Shown here: piece by piece, positions 19,127 through 28,256 of the stretch
Layout: the number at the start of each line of letters is the position of its first letter
Numbering within the stretch: the stretch's first letter is position 1
Source: Parvibacillus sp035426385
Lineage (GTDB): Bacteria > Bacteroidota > Bacteroidia > Chitinophagales > Saprospiraceae
Direction of reading: 5' to 3'
DNA length: 50,314 nucleotides
NCBI GenBank assembly: GCA_035426385.1
Contig: DAOLZQ010000017.1
Coordinates: forward strand, 1-50,314
Translations under genes and position numbers: made by a program
The notes under the pieces: generated by a model
Database searches by the model: none
Told to the model about the DNA's origin: nothing
Seen by the model: only the letters and a program-made list of their open reading frames with translations

Positions 19127-19657
19127 CTATATGCTTGGAATGATGGTGTATTTAAACTCTCCAATATCAGAAATTTCAAGTAAATATTTCTGAGAATTGG
19201 TCGGATCAAATGCTTCTTCCTGAGAAGTCAGGATACCTTTAATAATTATTGCCTTATCAGCGGTGGTAAATTCACATACCTGATATTCAAGTTTATGATT
19301 GGGTTCTTTGGGGTCGAAGTAGGTACCTGCTATAGCATCTGACTCAATAATATTCCCCTCCAAATCATAAATCGTGAGGAAGTATTCATATACTCCCAAA
19401 CCTGCTTTCCAAATAATACAAGCATGATATTTTTCATTTAATTCATACTTAAATACGGGAGCATATTCATTAAAGTCTCCTTCCACACTTCGCGGTTCAA
19501 AATTTTCGTCGTCTGAAATAAATAAATCCACTAATACAGCTGGTAATGGTTCACTCGAAAAAGATTCCATTGAGGTCACATCGTAAGCAAGTGTCAATGG
19601 AAATGAGGCAGGCTCAAACCTTTCTAAAAATTTGTCAAATAAATCTTTTTGTTCCAT
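19127..19657 (-). CDS. Conserved-looking cytoplasmic protein of unknown function
   Basis: An acidic 176-residue protein that I do not recognise. It has no signal peptide or membrane helix. The N-terminus (MEQKDLFDKFLERFEP) is amphipathic, and the rest alternates short strands (YHACIIWKAGLGVYEYFLTIYD, KAIIIKGILTSQEEAFD), suggesting a mixed alpha/beta or beta fold. It is the first gene of a tightly packed leftward unit with rnr (one base between stop and start). A link to RNA decay is suggested only by this context. Confidence 0.7.
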   Translation of the reverse strand: MEQKDLFDKFLERFEPASFPLTLAYDVTSMESFSSEPLPAVLVDLFISDDENFEPRSVEGDFNEYAPVFKYELNEKYHACIIWKAGLGVYEYFLTIYDLEGNIIESDAIAGTYFDPKEPNHKLEYQVCEFTTADKAIIIKGILTSQEEAFDPTNSQKYLLEISDIGEFKYTIIPSI

Positions 19658-19721
19658 ATCTTAATAAATGAATTAAAAGCTATAGTGTTTATCATATTCT
19701 GAATTAAATGACTGTATTATG

Positions 19722-19768
19722 TCAAAAAATAAAGATAGGGCTGCAAGATTTACCCTGCAGCCCTATCT
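19722..19768 (-). terminator. Rho-independent terminator after the Lys/Ala-rich gene
   Basis: Perfect 13-bp arms AGATAGGGCTGCA (19733-19745) and TGCAGCCCTATCT (19756-19768), followed on the minus strand by TTTATTTTTT. It lies 18 bases after the stop of the leftward gene at 19787-20089 and isolates it from the rnr group. Confidence 0.9.
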
Positions 19769-19786
19769 AGAATTGGATTTCCCGAA

Positions 19787-20089
19787 TTACTTAACGTCCG
19801 CTTTTGGAGCTTTAGTTGACTTTTGCATTGAAGTAGTCGCTGTTTGATCTGCTTTTTTAGCTTTCATGTCCGCACTTTTTGCTGAATGCTTGGCCTTATG
19901 AGCACTATGCTTAGCAGCCTTCCTAGACTTGTGAGCCTTGGCAGATTCTTTTTCAGAGTCTTTCGCCTTGTGGTCAGCGTCTTTTTTCATTTCCTTGGCG
20001 TCTTTTGAAGTTGCTTTCGGGGTAGCTTGACTAAAAGCAGATAATCCTGCAAATAGTACAATGGATAAGATTAAAAATACTTTTTTCAT
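19787..20089 (-). CDS. Lys/Ala-rich secreted small protein
   Basis: A 100-residue protein with a clear signal peptide (MKKVFLILSIVLFAGLSAFSQ). The mature part of about 80 residues is almost entirely Lys, Ala, Ser, Asp, Thr and His, with repeats such as KAHKSRKAAKHSAHKAKHSAKSADMKAKKAD. Strongly basic and low in complexity, it resembles histone-H1-like tails but is predicted to be periplasmic or surface-located, so nucleoid binding is unlikely. Possible roles are binding polyanions (LPS, teichoic-like or extracellular DNA) or acting as a spacer. It is a single-gene unit with its own promoter and a strong terminator. The function is unknown. Confidence 0.75.
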   Translation of the reverse strand: MKKVFLILSIVLFAGLSAFSQATPKATSKDAKEMKKDADHKAKDSEKESAKAHKSRKAAKHSAHKAKHSAKSADMKAKKADQTATTSMQKSTKAPKADVK

Positions 20090-20100
20090 TTTTATTAATT

Positions 20101-20131
20101 TGAATATAAAGCGTATAAAACCCTTTCCAAA
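20101..20131 (-). promoter_or_regulatory. Promoter of the Lys/Ala-rich gene
   Basis: On the minus strand: TTTG (20131-20128), a 19-base spacer, TATATTCA (20108-20101). The spacing is the same as in the other good promoters of this window. The ATG follows 11 bases after the -7 element, so the leader is very short. Confidence 0.55.
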
Positions 20132-20180
20132 TTGTTGCTGCTATGTTAAGGCACTGTTAACCCTAAATATTAATTTTCTT

Positions 20181-21323
20181 TCAATCTACAATCATCGTCT
20201 GGGTGTCCAAAATCTGTTGTCTGATGTTTGCAGGAATCTCTCGGAAATTGTATTGCTGATCACGAAGTCTTGGCGTAAATCCGGCTTCCAGTATAGCTTT
20301 CTGAATCCCATCCGCAGTAAAACGAAAAGCGGCACCGGCGGCGGAAACAACATTTTCTTCGATCATGATACTTCCAAAGTCATTGGCACCTGAGTGCAGA
20401 CTCAACTGTCCTACCTTCTTACCTACTGTCAACCAAGAAGCTTGCACATTCACTACATTAGGTAGCATAATTCTGCTCATAGCTATCATACGAAGATATT
20501 CATCACCCGTACAATTATTGCGGGCTCGCTTTAGTTTGCGGAGCATAGTGGATTCATCCTGGAAAGGCCAGGGTATAAATGCCAAGAATCCCTTTGCCCC
20601 AGATGGTTTTTCAGACTGGACCTGTCGGAGTGCGGCAAAATGCTCCATTCGTTCCAGGTTGGTCTCAACGTGACCAAACATCATGGTGGCACTAGTAGTG
20701 AGCCCTATCTGATGGGCCGCGCGCATCACATCCAACCATTCTTGCCCACCGCACTTGCCCTTGCTTATCAGCCTGCGAACTCTATCGGACAATATCTCCG
20801 CTCCTGCTCCTGGTAATGAATCCAGGCCTGCCTCCTTAAGACGCGACAATACTTCATGATGGGTAAGCTTATCCAACTTAGCAATATGTGCTATTTCAGG
20901 TGGTCCGAGAGCGTGCAGCTTTAAGGTGGGATACAAAGATTTCAGTTCCCGAAACAAATCAACGTAAAACTGTAATCCGAGTGCAGGGTGATGTCCCCCT
21001 TGTAACAGCAATTGGTCGCCACCTAACTCAAAGAGCTCATCAATCTTAACTTTATATTCTTCGATAGAGGTAATATATTGCTCAGGATGGCCAGGTACTC
21101 TATAAAAATTGCAAAACTTACAATTAGCTACGCACACATTGGTCGTATTTGAATTCCGGTCTATGATCCAGGTGACTGTGTCACCTGGTACATGGTATTG
21201 CCGAAGCTGGTTGCCAGTATCCATTAGTTGCGCTGTTGGCGCATTTTCAAAGAGAAATACACCTTCTTCAGGTGTCAACCACTGCAGATCTAAAGATTTA
21301 TCTAAAAGCTCATTAGTATTCAT
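20181..21323 (-). CDS. mqnC: Cyclic dehypoxanthinyl futalosine synthase (radical SAM)
   Basis: A radical-SAM enzyme of the futalosine route to menaquinone that cyclises dehypoxanthine futalosine. The 380-residue length is typical. The iron-sulfur cluster cysteines are Cys64, Cys68 and Cys71 (CVANCKFC). The GGDQLLLQGGHHP, HALGPPEI, SLPGAGAEILSD, FIPWPFQ and SIMIEENVVSAAGA segments are diagnostic for MqnC rather than MqnE. It has its own -7 element upstream and is not linked to other mqn genes here. It implies menaquinone-based respiration by the non-Men pathway. Confidence 0.95.
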   Translation of the reverse strand: MNTNELLDKSLDLQWLTPEEGVFLFENAPTAQLMDTGNQLRQYHVPGDTVTWIIDRNSNTTNVCVANCKFCNFYRVPGHPEQYITSIEEYKVKIDELFELGGDQLLLQGGHHPALGLQFYVDLFRELKSLYPTLKLHALGPPEIAHIAKLDKLTHHEVLSRLKEAGLDSLPGAGAEILSDRVRRLISKGKCGGQEWLDVMRAAHQIGLTTSATMMFGHVETNLERMEHFAALRQVQSEKPSGAKGFLAFIPWPFQDESTMLRKLKRARNNCTGDEYLRMIAMSRIMLPNVVNVQASWLTVGKKVGQLSLHSGANDFGSIMIEENVVSAAGAAFRFTADGIQKAILEAGFTPRLRDQQYNFREIPANIRQQILDTQTMIVD

Positions 21324-21342
21324 ATTAAAAAAACCAATTTTT

Positions 21343-21350
21343 CAAAGGTA
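21343..21350 (-). promoter_or_regulatory. -7 element of mqnC
   Basis: TACCTTTG on the minus strand is an exact TAnnTTTG match located 20 bases before the mqnC start codon. No clear TTTG lies 19 bases upstream, so only the -7 half is supported. Confidence 0.45.
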
Positions 21351-21376
21351 TAACAATTCACAAAGGTTACAGTTGT

Positions 21377-21793
21377 TTAGGAAGCTTGGCTACAATGATT
21401 GCATGTACCAAGTATATGATATACGAAGACTTTTGGCACAAAACCATTTGGCAGAGATAATGAAGGTAATTTTACTTTAGGCATACAATATACCTTACTA
21501 CAATCGGTACACTTGAAGTGTGCGTGCTCTTCCGGATGCGCTGTCAAATGATGACAATCCCGACAGAGCGCAAATAAATTTCCCTGCTCTGTATGTAGCA
21601 CCCTGTGGATCATACCTTTCCTTTCAAAATCTTTCAATACTCGATAGATAGTCACCCGGTTTTCTGCCTTAAAATAATCTTCCAATTCAGATTGGCTTAC
21701 AGCCCTATGCTTATTACTCAAGTATCGCAACAAAGCCAGCCTGATTGAAGTCTTCCTTAGCTTATGCCTGTCTAGGATACTTTCGGGGAGCAT
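21377..21793 (-). CDS. Fur/Zur-family metal-responsive repressor
   Basis: A 138-residue transcriptional regulator. The N-terminal winged helix includes LRKTSIRLALLRYLS and RVTIYRVLKDFERKGMIHRV. The dimerisation/metal part has HAHFKCTDCSKVYC (His90, His92, Cys95, Cys98) and a C-terminal Cys131-x2-Cys134 pair, forming a structural Cys4 zinc site, with additional Cys77, Cys80, His81 and His82. The abundance of Cys/His suits Zur or Fur; the sequence alone does not settle the metal. It is divergent from a TonB receptor gene, and a palindrome overlaps both promoters, so it probably represses that locus and itself. Confidence 0.88.
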   Translation of the reverse strand: MLPESILDRHKLRKTSIRLALLRYLSNKHRAVSQSELEDYFKAENRVTIYRVLKDFERKGMIHRVLHTEQGNLFALCRDCHHLTAHPEEHAHFKCTDCSKVYCMPKVKLPSLSLPNGFVPKVFVYHILGTCNHCSQAS

Positions 21794-21811
21794 TATATTT
21801 ATTTATGGTCT

Positions 21812-21856
21812 CAAAATTAATAATTTATTGCAACAATGTAACAATTACTATCTTCG
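21812..21856. promoter_or_regulatory. Divergent promoters with shared metal-repressor operator
   Basis: The imperfect 17-bp palindrome TTGCAACAATGTAACAA spans 21828-21844. Its left TTG is the -33 of the rightward promoter (18-base spacer, -7 TATCTTCG at 21849-21856). Its right CAA is, on the other strand, the -33 of the leftward promoter (22-base spacer, -7 TAATTTTG at 21819-21812). Both leaders are short: about 10 bases to the TonB receptor ATG and to the repressor ATG. This is the layout expected of an autoregulated repressor operator; binding is inferred. Confidence 0.6.
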
Positions 21857-21872
21857 CCGCATCAGAATTTAT

Positions 21873-24185
21873 ATGTTGAAGAGAGTATTAATTATCCTCA
21901 TATTATTTGGATCTATGGAGGGACTAACAGCACAGTCCTGCGAGTCAACTATAAGAGGTCGGATCTATGACGAACATGATAGGTCAGGACTTGAGTTATC
22001 CTCTATTATTATCATGGGCACAGATCAGGGGTCACTAACAGATAGCCTGGGAAACTATATCATTAGGAATGTATGCCCTGGCACCATCACACTAAAGGTT
22101 ACACATATCGATTGTGAAGAAATAATCCGAAAGATCACAGTGGACAAAGGGGTAATACAATTAGATATCGCTTTGGAACATCATGTGAGGCAGTTGGACC
22201 AGGTGAACATACAGGCCAAATCAAATAAAAGGCCGGTCGCTCCACATGAAAAAATCAATCGCACTGAACTCAATCTTTCCAAAAATGGGACCTTAACTGA
22301 AAATCTGCGATCCATATCCGGAGTGAACTCACTCACTACCGGACCAAATATTGAAAAGCCGATTATCCATGGCATGTTTGGCTCCAGAATAGGAATACTG
22401 GTAGAAGGATCGAAGGTGGAAGATCAGCAATGGGGAAGTGAACATGCACCTAGTGTCAATCTTTTATTGTTTGATGATGTCGAGGTAGTTAAGGGTGTAT
22501 CAGCTATCAGATATGGTGCAAAGTCGCTCGGTGGTACTATCGTAATAGAGCCATCAATTCCATATACAGGCCAGCAACTCGATGGAACTATTCATCTAGG
22601 CGCCAGCACTAATGCTCCCGGAGGATCTATCAGCCTGGAATTGGCAAGAGGCTTCAGAGCACAGGATAAAGGAGGCTGGAAATTAGCTGCAGGTATAACA
22701 CGCTACGGAGACTCCCACGCGCCAGATTTTGTACTGTCGAATACAGGAGGAGAAAACGTTAATGCAGGTTTCATGTGCACCTTCTTACAAGATAAATGGT
22801 TTCATAGAATCACATTGATGACTCAATATACCAGCTCCGCTCTACTGCTTTCTACCCAAATAGGCAGTCAGGCAGATTTAGAACACGCCTTGGAATTATC
22901 TAGGCCGACTATAATCAGGCCCTTTACCTTTGGCATAGCGCCTCCAAGTCAAAAAGTGCTTCATACCAGCGCTATTTATAATAATTCCTATCGGCTAAAT
23001 GCCAATCAAATCATCAGGCTAAATGGTTCCTTTCAATGGAATAACAGGAAGGAGTTTGACATAAGGCGGGGCGGACGATCTAATATACCCGCTGTCAATA
23101 TGGATCTGCTTACTACACAACTAGAGATCGTAGAGGATCATACATGGTCAAATGCATTTAGTGGACAATGGGGAATGGCTTTCATGCACCAACACAATCA
23201 AAATGACAATAAGACAGATCGTTTCCCCCTGATACCCTGGTATCATCAGATCAATGGGGGGCTTTTCATCATAGAAAAATGGTATCATAAAAATATTATT
23301 GCTGAGGTAGGTGGACGAGGGGATTTTACCAATTATTATTCCATATATTATACACTTACCAATGATCTGATCACCGATAGAAAAAAATATTTCAATGGTA
23401 CATTTTCAGCAAGCATCCGGTACCAGAATCATTCTGGACTAATTTTTACATTTAACTCCGGCATGGGCTTTCGACCTCCGGATATCAATGAGCTGTACAG
23501 TAATGGTGTCCATATCAGTGCCGCTTCATACGAAGTGGGCAATCCGAACCTTCGGTCTGAAAGAGCGCTGAAGACAATCCTCAGCATAGAAAAGAATAAT
23601 CTGAATAGGTTATCATTCGTTGCTAATATCTACCACAATTCAGTGCAGAACTTTATTTATTTGCGTCCTGAAGGCTCGATTATTACCATTGCAGGGGCTA
23701 AGTTGAAGTACCAATACACCCAGTCAGACGCACAGTTCTTTGGAGCTGATGTCTCTACCAAATTTATTTTAACTCCTGCTTTACTGATCGAAGAAAAGGC
23801 AGACTATCTATACGCGGTTAATAAAACCACAAAGATGGGTTTGCCCATGATACCTCCATTTTCGAATCGCCTGTCTTTGACGTGGTCGATTAATAAGTCA
23901 ATAACCAACAAGAGTCACTATGATTTTTCTGTCAATTGGGGCTATACTGCCAGGCAAAAAAGATATGACGAGGCGGATGTGTTTTCACCTCCACCTGCCG
24001 AATATCACCTATTTGGGTTAGGTACACGATATAAGTCAAGGAACAATAAGCTAATATTAGATCTCGAACTAAAAAATATCTTCAATATAGCATACAGTAA
24101 TTATTTGGATCGACTTCGATATTTTTCCAAATCAGAGTCAGGACGGAGCCTTTCACTAAAAATGCTATTTAATTTTCAATCATAA
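21873..24185 (+). CDS. TonB-dependent outer-membrane receptor
   Basis: A 770-residue outer-membrane transporter that takes up a scarce ligand using TonB energy. Signal peptide (about 1-21, ending TAQ), a carboxypeptidase-regulatory-like beta domain (STIRGRIYDEHDRSGL to about 110), a plug domain (LRSISGVNSLTTGPNIEKPIIHGMFGSRIGIL to VVKGVSAIRYGAKSLGGTIV) and a C-terminal barrel ending LSLKMLFNFQS. The start at 21873 is chosen because an upstream TTG would lie inside the promoter. Divergent from a Fur/Zur-type repressor and followed after 11 bases by a lipoprotein, it is probably a zinc- or iron-scavenging receptor. The substrate is inferred from context. Confidence 0.88.
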   Translation: MLKRVLIILILFGSMEGLTAQSCESTIRGRIYDEHDRSGLELSSIIIMGTDQGSLTDSLGNYIIRNVCPGTITLKVTHIDCEEIIRKITVDKGVIQLDIALEHHVRQLDQVNIQAKSNKRPVAPHEKINRTELNLSKNGTLTENLRSISGVNSLTTGPNIEKPIIHGMFGSRIGILVEGSKVEDQQWGSEHAPSVNLLLFDDVEVVKGVSAIRYGAKSLGGTIVIEPSIPYTGQQLDGTIHLGASTNAPGGSISLELARGFRAQDKGGWKLAAGITRYGDSHAPDFVLSNTGGENVNAGFMCTFLQDKWFHRITLMTQYTSSALLLSTQIGSQADLEHALELSRPTIIRPFTFGIAPPSQKVLHTSAIYNNSYRLNANQIIRLNGSFQWNNRKEFDIRRGGRSNIPAVNMDLLTTQLEIVEDHTWSNAFSGQWGMAFMHQHNQNDNKTDRFPLIPWYHQINGGLFIIEKWYHKNIIAEVGGRGDFTNYYSIYYTLTNDLITDRKKYFNGTFSASIRYQNHSGLIFTFNSGMGFRPPDINELYSNGVHISAASYEVGNPNLRSERALKTILSIEKNNLNRLSFVANIYHNSVQNFIYLRPEGSIITIAGAKLKYQYTQSDAQFFGADVSTKFILTPALLIEEKADYLYAVNKTTKMGLPMIPPFSNRLSLTWSINKSITNKSHYDFSVNWGYTARQKRYDEADVFSPPPAEYHLFGLGTRYKSRNNKLILDLELKNIFNIAYSNYLDRLRYFSKSESGRSLSLKMLFNFQS

Positions 24186-24196
24186 GATTCTAATCA

Positions 24197-24751
24197 ATGT
24201 TCATAAAACCATCCATAATATTGTCTTCGATTATTCTCCTATTATTGATTTATGCATGTGAAAAACCGAGGCCTATCAACCAGGAAGAAATAATAAATCG
24301 AATCGAACTACATCTCACCGATTCCAAGGGGAAATCATATGAAGTACGGTATTTTGACGAAGATGGAGAAGGAACTAAGGAGCCGGTGGCGGATACACTC
24401 TTTATCCCTTCAGAAGAGCATTTTACCTGCTATATCGCGCTGTTCAATACACTGGTCACCCCCACTGCAAATATTACCTCAGAAATAGCTGAAGAAAGTG
24501 CTGAGCATCAATTTTTCTATCTCACTGGACCAGGATCTGGGCTGGAATTTTCTTATGATGATGTAGATATGATGAATCATCCTATAGGGTTAAGATTCAA
24601 ATTGTCTTCCGGAGGAGCGGAAAGTGAAAAGTTGAATATAATACTTAGGCATATGCCTGATAAAACTGCTCAATATGTAATGTCGGGTGATATCACCAAT
24701 GCAGGTGGCGAAACCGACATTGACATTATCATTCCTGTAGTGGTAAAGTAA
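24197..24751 (+). CDS. Lipoprotein partner of the TonB receptor
   Basis: A 184-residue lipoprotein (signal ending LLLIYAC, lipidated Cys21). The rest is a compact beta-rich domain with EESAEHQFFYLTG, a VDMMNHPIGLRFKL segment and the ending NAGGETDIDIIIPVVVK. This pattern recalls a Bacteroidota family annotated as type 1 periplasmic binding fold superfamily protein that often follows Fur-controlled TonB receptors; this is from memory and not checked. It lies 11 bases after the receptor gene and probably forms one operon. It may bind the metal or its carrier at the outer membrane. The stop codons of this and the convergent gene are one base apart. Confidence 0.7.
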   Translation: MFIKPSIILSSIILLLLIYACEKPRPINQEEIINRIELHLTDSKGKSYEVRYFDEDGEGTKEPVADTLFIPSEEHFTCYIALFNTLVTPTANITSEIAEESAEHQFFYLTGPGSGLEFSYDDVDMMNHPIGLRFKLSSGGAESEKLNIILRHMPDKTAQYVMSGDITNAGGETDIDIIIPVVVK

Positions 24752-24752
24752 G

Positions 24753-26054
24753 TTATCTCTCTTCCAATGCTTGTCCGGAGACTGGCAACCCAATTTCAAT
24801 GTAACCGACCATACGGTCATACCTATCCCCAAATTTACGATAGTATAGTAGGCATTCATAGTTATTCGCTGTCTCGTAAGATGCACCTTCTGTGTGTGAA
24901 TAATCAAAGGTATTATTATTCAGTTCAGCGTACATATAGTCATAGTACCCTTGTTTGAGTAAGAGAGCTTGCTCATATCGACCTAGAGAAGCATTGTATT
25001 CCATAGGTTTAATATCTATCCCGTGGCCCCAGTTATTGAATGAACCCAGAATATAGACGGGGTAGCCCAACTGAGGAGTCTTCAAATAAAAGTGTGTTAA
25101 AATGTAATCTATTGAGAACTCATCATTCATACGATCTGCATTCTCAGTAATAAAATTGCCATTCAGGTCCGGAAAAGATATATTCAATTTTTTATCACGT
25201 GGACCGTCAGTTCTTAGAAATACATCAGTATGATCATCATATCTCTCTAGATTTTCTATCATATAAGGTGGCCGGCGCATGCTTCGCAAGTCAACAGCTC
25301 GAAATTCTTTTAATCCTTTAAAAACAGGCTTGTCCGGATGATTAAACTGAACACTATTTCCTATTACCATACGCGGACTGATAATGATCTCACTATTCCA
25401 ATTGCCATTTTGCAAGACAGACATACTTAATTGAGAATAAGGATCAGGTATATTTCCCTTTAATTCGACTTTTCCGGAGATATATTGCTCTGTATTCTTA
25501 TCAAAACTACCTTGGTTCATTAATTCTGCACTAAAGTCAATACTTTGTTCTGACACGACAAATCGTTTGGTAAGAATCACCTCATCATCACTTTCCCTAT
25601 AGACATGCACCAGATAATTTCCAGATTTAGTGATCGATACATTATCTCCTGGCACATAACAACTATAGTGTGTGTAGCCCTGACGAGTATTGACGGAGGA
25701 TGCGTATTGTCTGATCTCTTGTTCATTGATTCCATTTAGGTACTCCATTTCATTCAGTCCTGAAGGTTGCCATACCCGATCGCATTGTACTACCTTATAT
25801 CTATAATAGGTAAATCCTTCTTCTAAATCATCAAATTCCAACATAAGTGATTGATTCCCTGCCAGATAAAGTATTGGGAATCCAAAGCGCATCTCCGAAC
25901 GATGGAACTGAACGCTCTTGATCGCGGGAGAATAGGTGTAATCATAATTGACTGTTTGACTGAGCGACTGAGCTGAAACCGGCTTAGTAAATACCGTAAC
26001 CGATATAAGGGCAAGAATCAATAGTTTTATTACTTGGTATTTATGGTATGGCAT
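24753..26054 (-). CDS. T9SS plug-domain protein (DUF5103)
   Basis: A 433-residue secreted protein with a signal peptide (about 1-28, ending VSAQ). The N-terminal part (YDYTYSPAIKSVQFHRSEMRFGFPILYLAGNQSLMLEFDDL, given here only as location residues 37-78) and the VQCDRVWQPSGLNEMEYLNG segment match the DUF5103/type IX secretion plug family, whose members close the SprA translocon channel. A C-terminal segment (YPVYILGSFNNWG) looks like a carbohydrate-binding/early-set fold. Its presence matches the several T9SS cargo proteins in this window. It is convergent with the TonB-lipoprotein gene and transcribed alone. Confidence 0.85.
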   Translation of the reverse strand: MPYHKYQVIKLLILALISVTVFTKPVSAQSLSQTVNYDYTYSPAIKSVQFHRSEMRFGFPILYLAGNQSLMLEFDDLEEGFTYYRYKVVQCDRVWQPSGLNEMEYLNGINEQEIRQYASSVNTRQGYTHYSCYVPGDNVSITKSGNYLVHVYRESDDEVILTKRFVVSEQSIDFSAELMNQGSFDKNTEQYISGKVELKGNIPDPYSQLSMSVLQNGNWNSEIIISPRMVIGNSVQFNHPDKPVFKGLKEFRAVDLRSMRRPPYMIENLERYDDHTDVFLRTDGPRDKKLNISFPDLNGNFITENADRMNDEFSIDYILTHFYLKTPQLGYPVYILGSFNNWGHGIDIKPMEYNASLGRYEQALLLKQGYYDYMYAELNNNTFDYSHTEGASYETANNYECLLYYRKFGDRYDRMVGYIEIGLPVSGQALEER

Positions 26055-26273
26055 AGACAGAAGTATTTATTGTACTAAGGTTGGTTTGACATAAACCCTG
26101 TAGTTTTCTAATAAGTTCAGCCGAATTGGCCTATCTTGTGGCTTTTCGAAGCTATTCACAAATCATTAATAAAGGTAAACATATGTTTTTTCTCAAGAAA
26201 TCGTTGTAAGTCCTGAAAAACATTCATTTTTGCCAATCGTATATAGATAACCACAAATTAAATAATATATTAT

Positions 26274-28250
26274 ATGCCTTTAAGCCGGTTTTTGCTTATA
26301 GCTGCTTTATTCTACAGCGCTATAGGACCTCTTTCAGCTCAGCAGGATCCTATCCTTTTTACTGTGAACGGCGTTCCGGTAAGAGTCAATGAATTTAAGT
26401 ACATATATGAGAAATCAAACAATAATAACACTGCCGATTATAGCCGTAAGTCATTGAATGAAAGTCTCGAACTGTATTCTAAGTTCAAGATGAAGGTAGC
26501 TAAAGCGCGTGAACTTAAGATGGATACTATCTCATCTTTGAAAAATGAACTCAACGGTTATAAAAAGCAACTGGCTGAATCCTACCTAATCGATAAGGAA
26601 ATAACTGAGAAACTAGCTCGCCAATATTACGACCGAAGCCTGAAGGATATCAGAATTTCTCACATTTTCATCAATGCAGGACCTGAGACTCTACCCACCG
26701 ATACGCTAAAGGCATATGAAAAAGTCAAGGAAATAGCAGCAAAATTGAAAGTCGGAGAAAAATTTGAGGATTTGGAGCCTTTCTATAACGAAGATGTACT
26801 TAGCAAGCTCCAGCACGGCGACTTAGGCTATGTGACCTCAATGCTGCCGGATGGTTTCTATCAATTAGAAAATCTGGCCTATAATCTCAAAAAAGGGGAG
26901 ACTGGAGGTCCTGCTCGTTCTAAGTTGGGCTGGCACTTCGTAAAAGTCACTGATATCCGTCCTGCTAGAGGCCAGATGGAAATCTCTCAGATTCTCATAC
27001 GTGTTCCTAAGGGATCAAACAACGTGCCCTATCTCAAGACAGCAGATTCAATCTATCAGCAGCTAAAAAAGGGAGTTGATTTTGCTGAACTGGCCAAATC
27101 ACTTTCAGATGATAAAGGTACTTCTATGAGAGGAGGATACATGGGATATATCGGAATCAATCAATACGATCAAAACTTTGAAGATCAAGTATTTAAAATA
27201 GAAAAAGATGGTGATTTCACCAGACCATTTCAGACAGACCTGGGATATCACATCGTGAAACGCATTTCGCAAAAGCAAATCACTCCATTTGAAAAGGATA
27301 AAAAGGCCTACATGACTAAAATTATGCAAAATGAAAGGTTTAATCTGGCTCGGAATGAGTTGGTAGAGAAAGTGAAAGCTGAAAATAAGTTTTCCATCAA
27401 CACAAAAAATTACCATCAATATTTGGATTCAATCAATAATCCAACTTTCTTCGATGCTACCTGGAATAGGCCCGCTATTAACAATAAGACCATTTTTACT
27501 ATTGGAGATAAGAGCTATTCGAGCAATGACGTGAGTGATTACATGAAAGAGAATACTCGACGCAGAGTTCGCCTCAATAGGTCTATGTCTGCAAGTGTGG
27601 GTTTCGAACAATTACTAAATGAGTACATAAGCGAAAAAGCACTGGAATATGAAGAAGGTCATCTGGATGAGAAATACCCGGAATATAAGGCATTGACAAG
27701 AGAATATGAAGAAGGATTTTTATTCTTTGAAGTTACCAGCAAAGAGGTATGGAATAAAGCAGCATTGGATACAACCGGAATTGAAGCATTCTACAAAAAG
27801 AACAAAGATAAATACAATTGGGAAGAGCGGGCTAACCTAGTTTCATATACTATAAATGAAGTGAGTCCTGAAGCATTTTTAAAAGTGGTCGAATATGTAA
27901 AAACGATGAATACTAAGGATCTGCTCAATAAGTTTAATACCAAAGATAAGGAAATAATAACCTACACTTCTGAAGTAATAGAGAAGCCGGTGAATGGTGT
28001 TATGAAGGACGATATGTCTTGGAAAGTAGGTAGCGTATCCTATCCTGTTAGAAATCTAGACCAGAAGTCAGGTATCGTGAAAAAAATAGTGTCTATTACA
28101 GCACCAGCACCCAAGGAATTAAAAGATGCCCGAGGATTTGTCATTTCTGACTACCAGGATTATTTAGAAAAACAATGGGTTGAATCTCTCAAAAAAGAAT
28201 ATAAAATCGTTGTAAACGAAGACGTATTCAACTCAATGGTCAAAAAGTAA
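26274..28250 (+). CDS. Periplasmic peptidyl-prolyl isomerase with two parvulin domains
   Basis: A 658-residue periplasmic folding factor with a signal peptide (ending PLSAQ). After an N-terminal helical chaperone-like region, two parvulin (PpiC) domains follow: about residues 120-228 (ISHIFINAGPETLP to GWHFVKVTDI) and 235-345 (ISQILIRVP to LGYHIVKRI). The remaining 300 residues are Lys/Glu-rich and match no domain that I recognise. It is 6 bases before a SurA-like isomerase gene and probably assists outer-membrane and secreted proteins, including the T9SS machinery. Not a catalytic fragment: both domains keep the GG(D/Y).GY and GYH..K patterns. Confidence 0.88.
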   Translation: MPLSRFLLIAALFYSAIGPLSAQQDPILFTVNGVPVRVNEFKYIYEKSNNNNTADYSRKSLNESLELYSKFKMKVAKARELKMDTISSLKNELNGYKKQLAESYLIDKEITEKLARQYYDRSLKDIRISHIFINAGPETLPTDTLKAYEKVKEIAAKLKVGEKFEDLEPFYNEDVLSKLQHGDLGYVTSMLPDGFYQLENLAYNLKKGETGGPARSKLGWHFVKVTDIRPARGQMEISQILIRVPKGSNNVPYLKTADSIYQQLKKGVDFAELAKSLSDDKGTSMRGGYMGYIGINQYDQNFEDQVFKIEKDGDFTRPFQTDLGYHIVKRISQKQITPFEKDKKAYMTKIMQNERFNLARNELVEKVKAENKFSINTKNYHQYLDSINNPTFFDATWNRPAINNKTIFTIGDKSYSSNDVSDYMKENTRRRVRLNRSMSASVGFEQLLNEYISEKALEYEEGHLDEKYPEYKALTREYEEGFLFFEVTSKEVWNKAALDTTGIEAFYKKNKDKYNWEERANLVSYTINEVSPEAFLKVVEYVKTMNTKDLLNKFNTKDKEIITYTSEVIEKPVNGVMKDDMSWKVGSVSYPVRNLDQKSGIVKKIVSITAPAPKELKDARGFVISDYQDYLEKQWVESLKKEYKIVVNEDVFNSMVKK

Positions 28251-28256
28251 CATTTC

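Noticed and set aside
21828..21872. An upstream TTG start for the TonB receptor.
   Set aside because: It lies in the operator/promoter; the signal peptide begins at the ATG at 21873.
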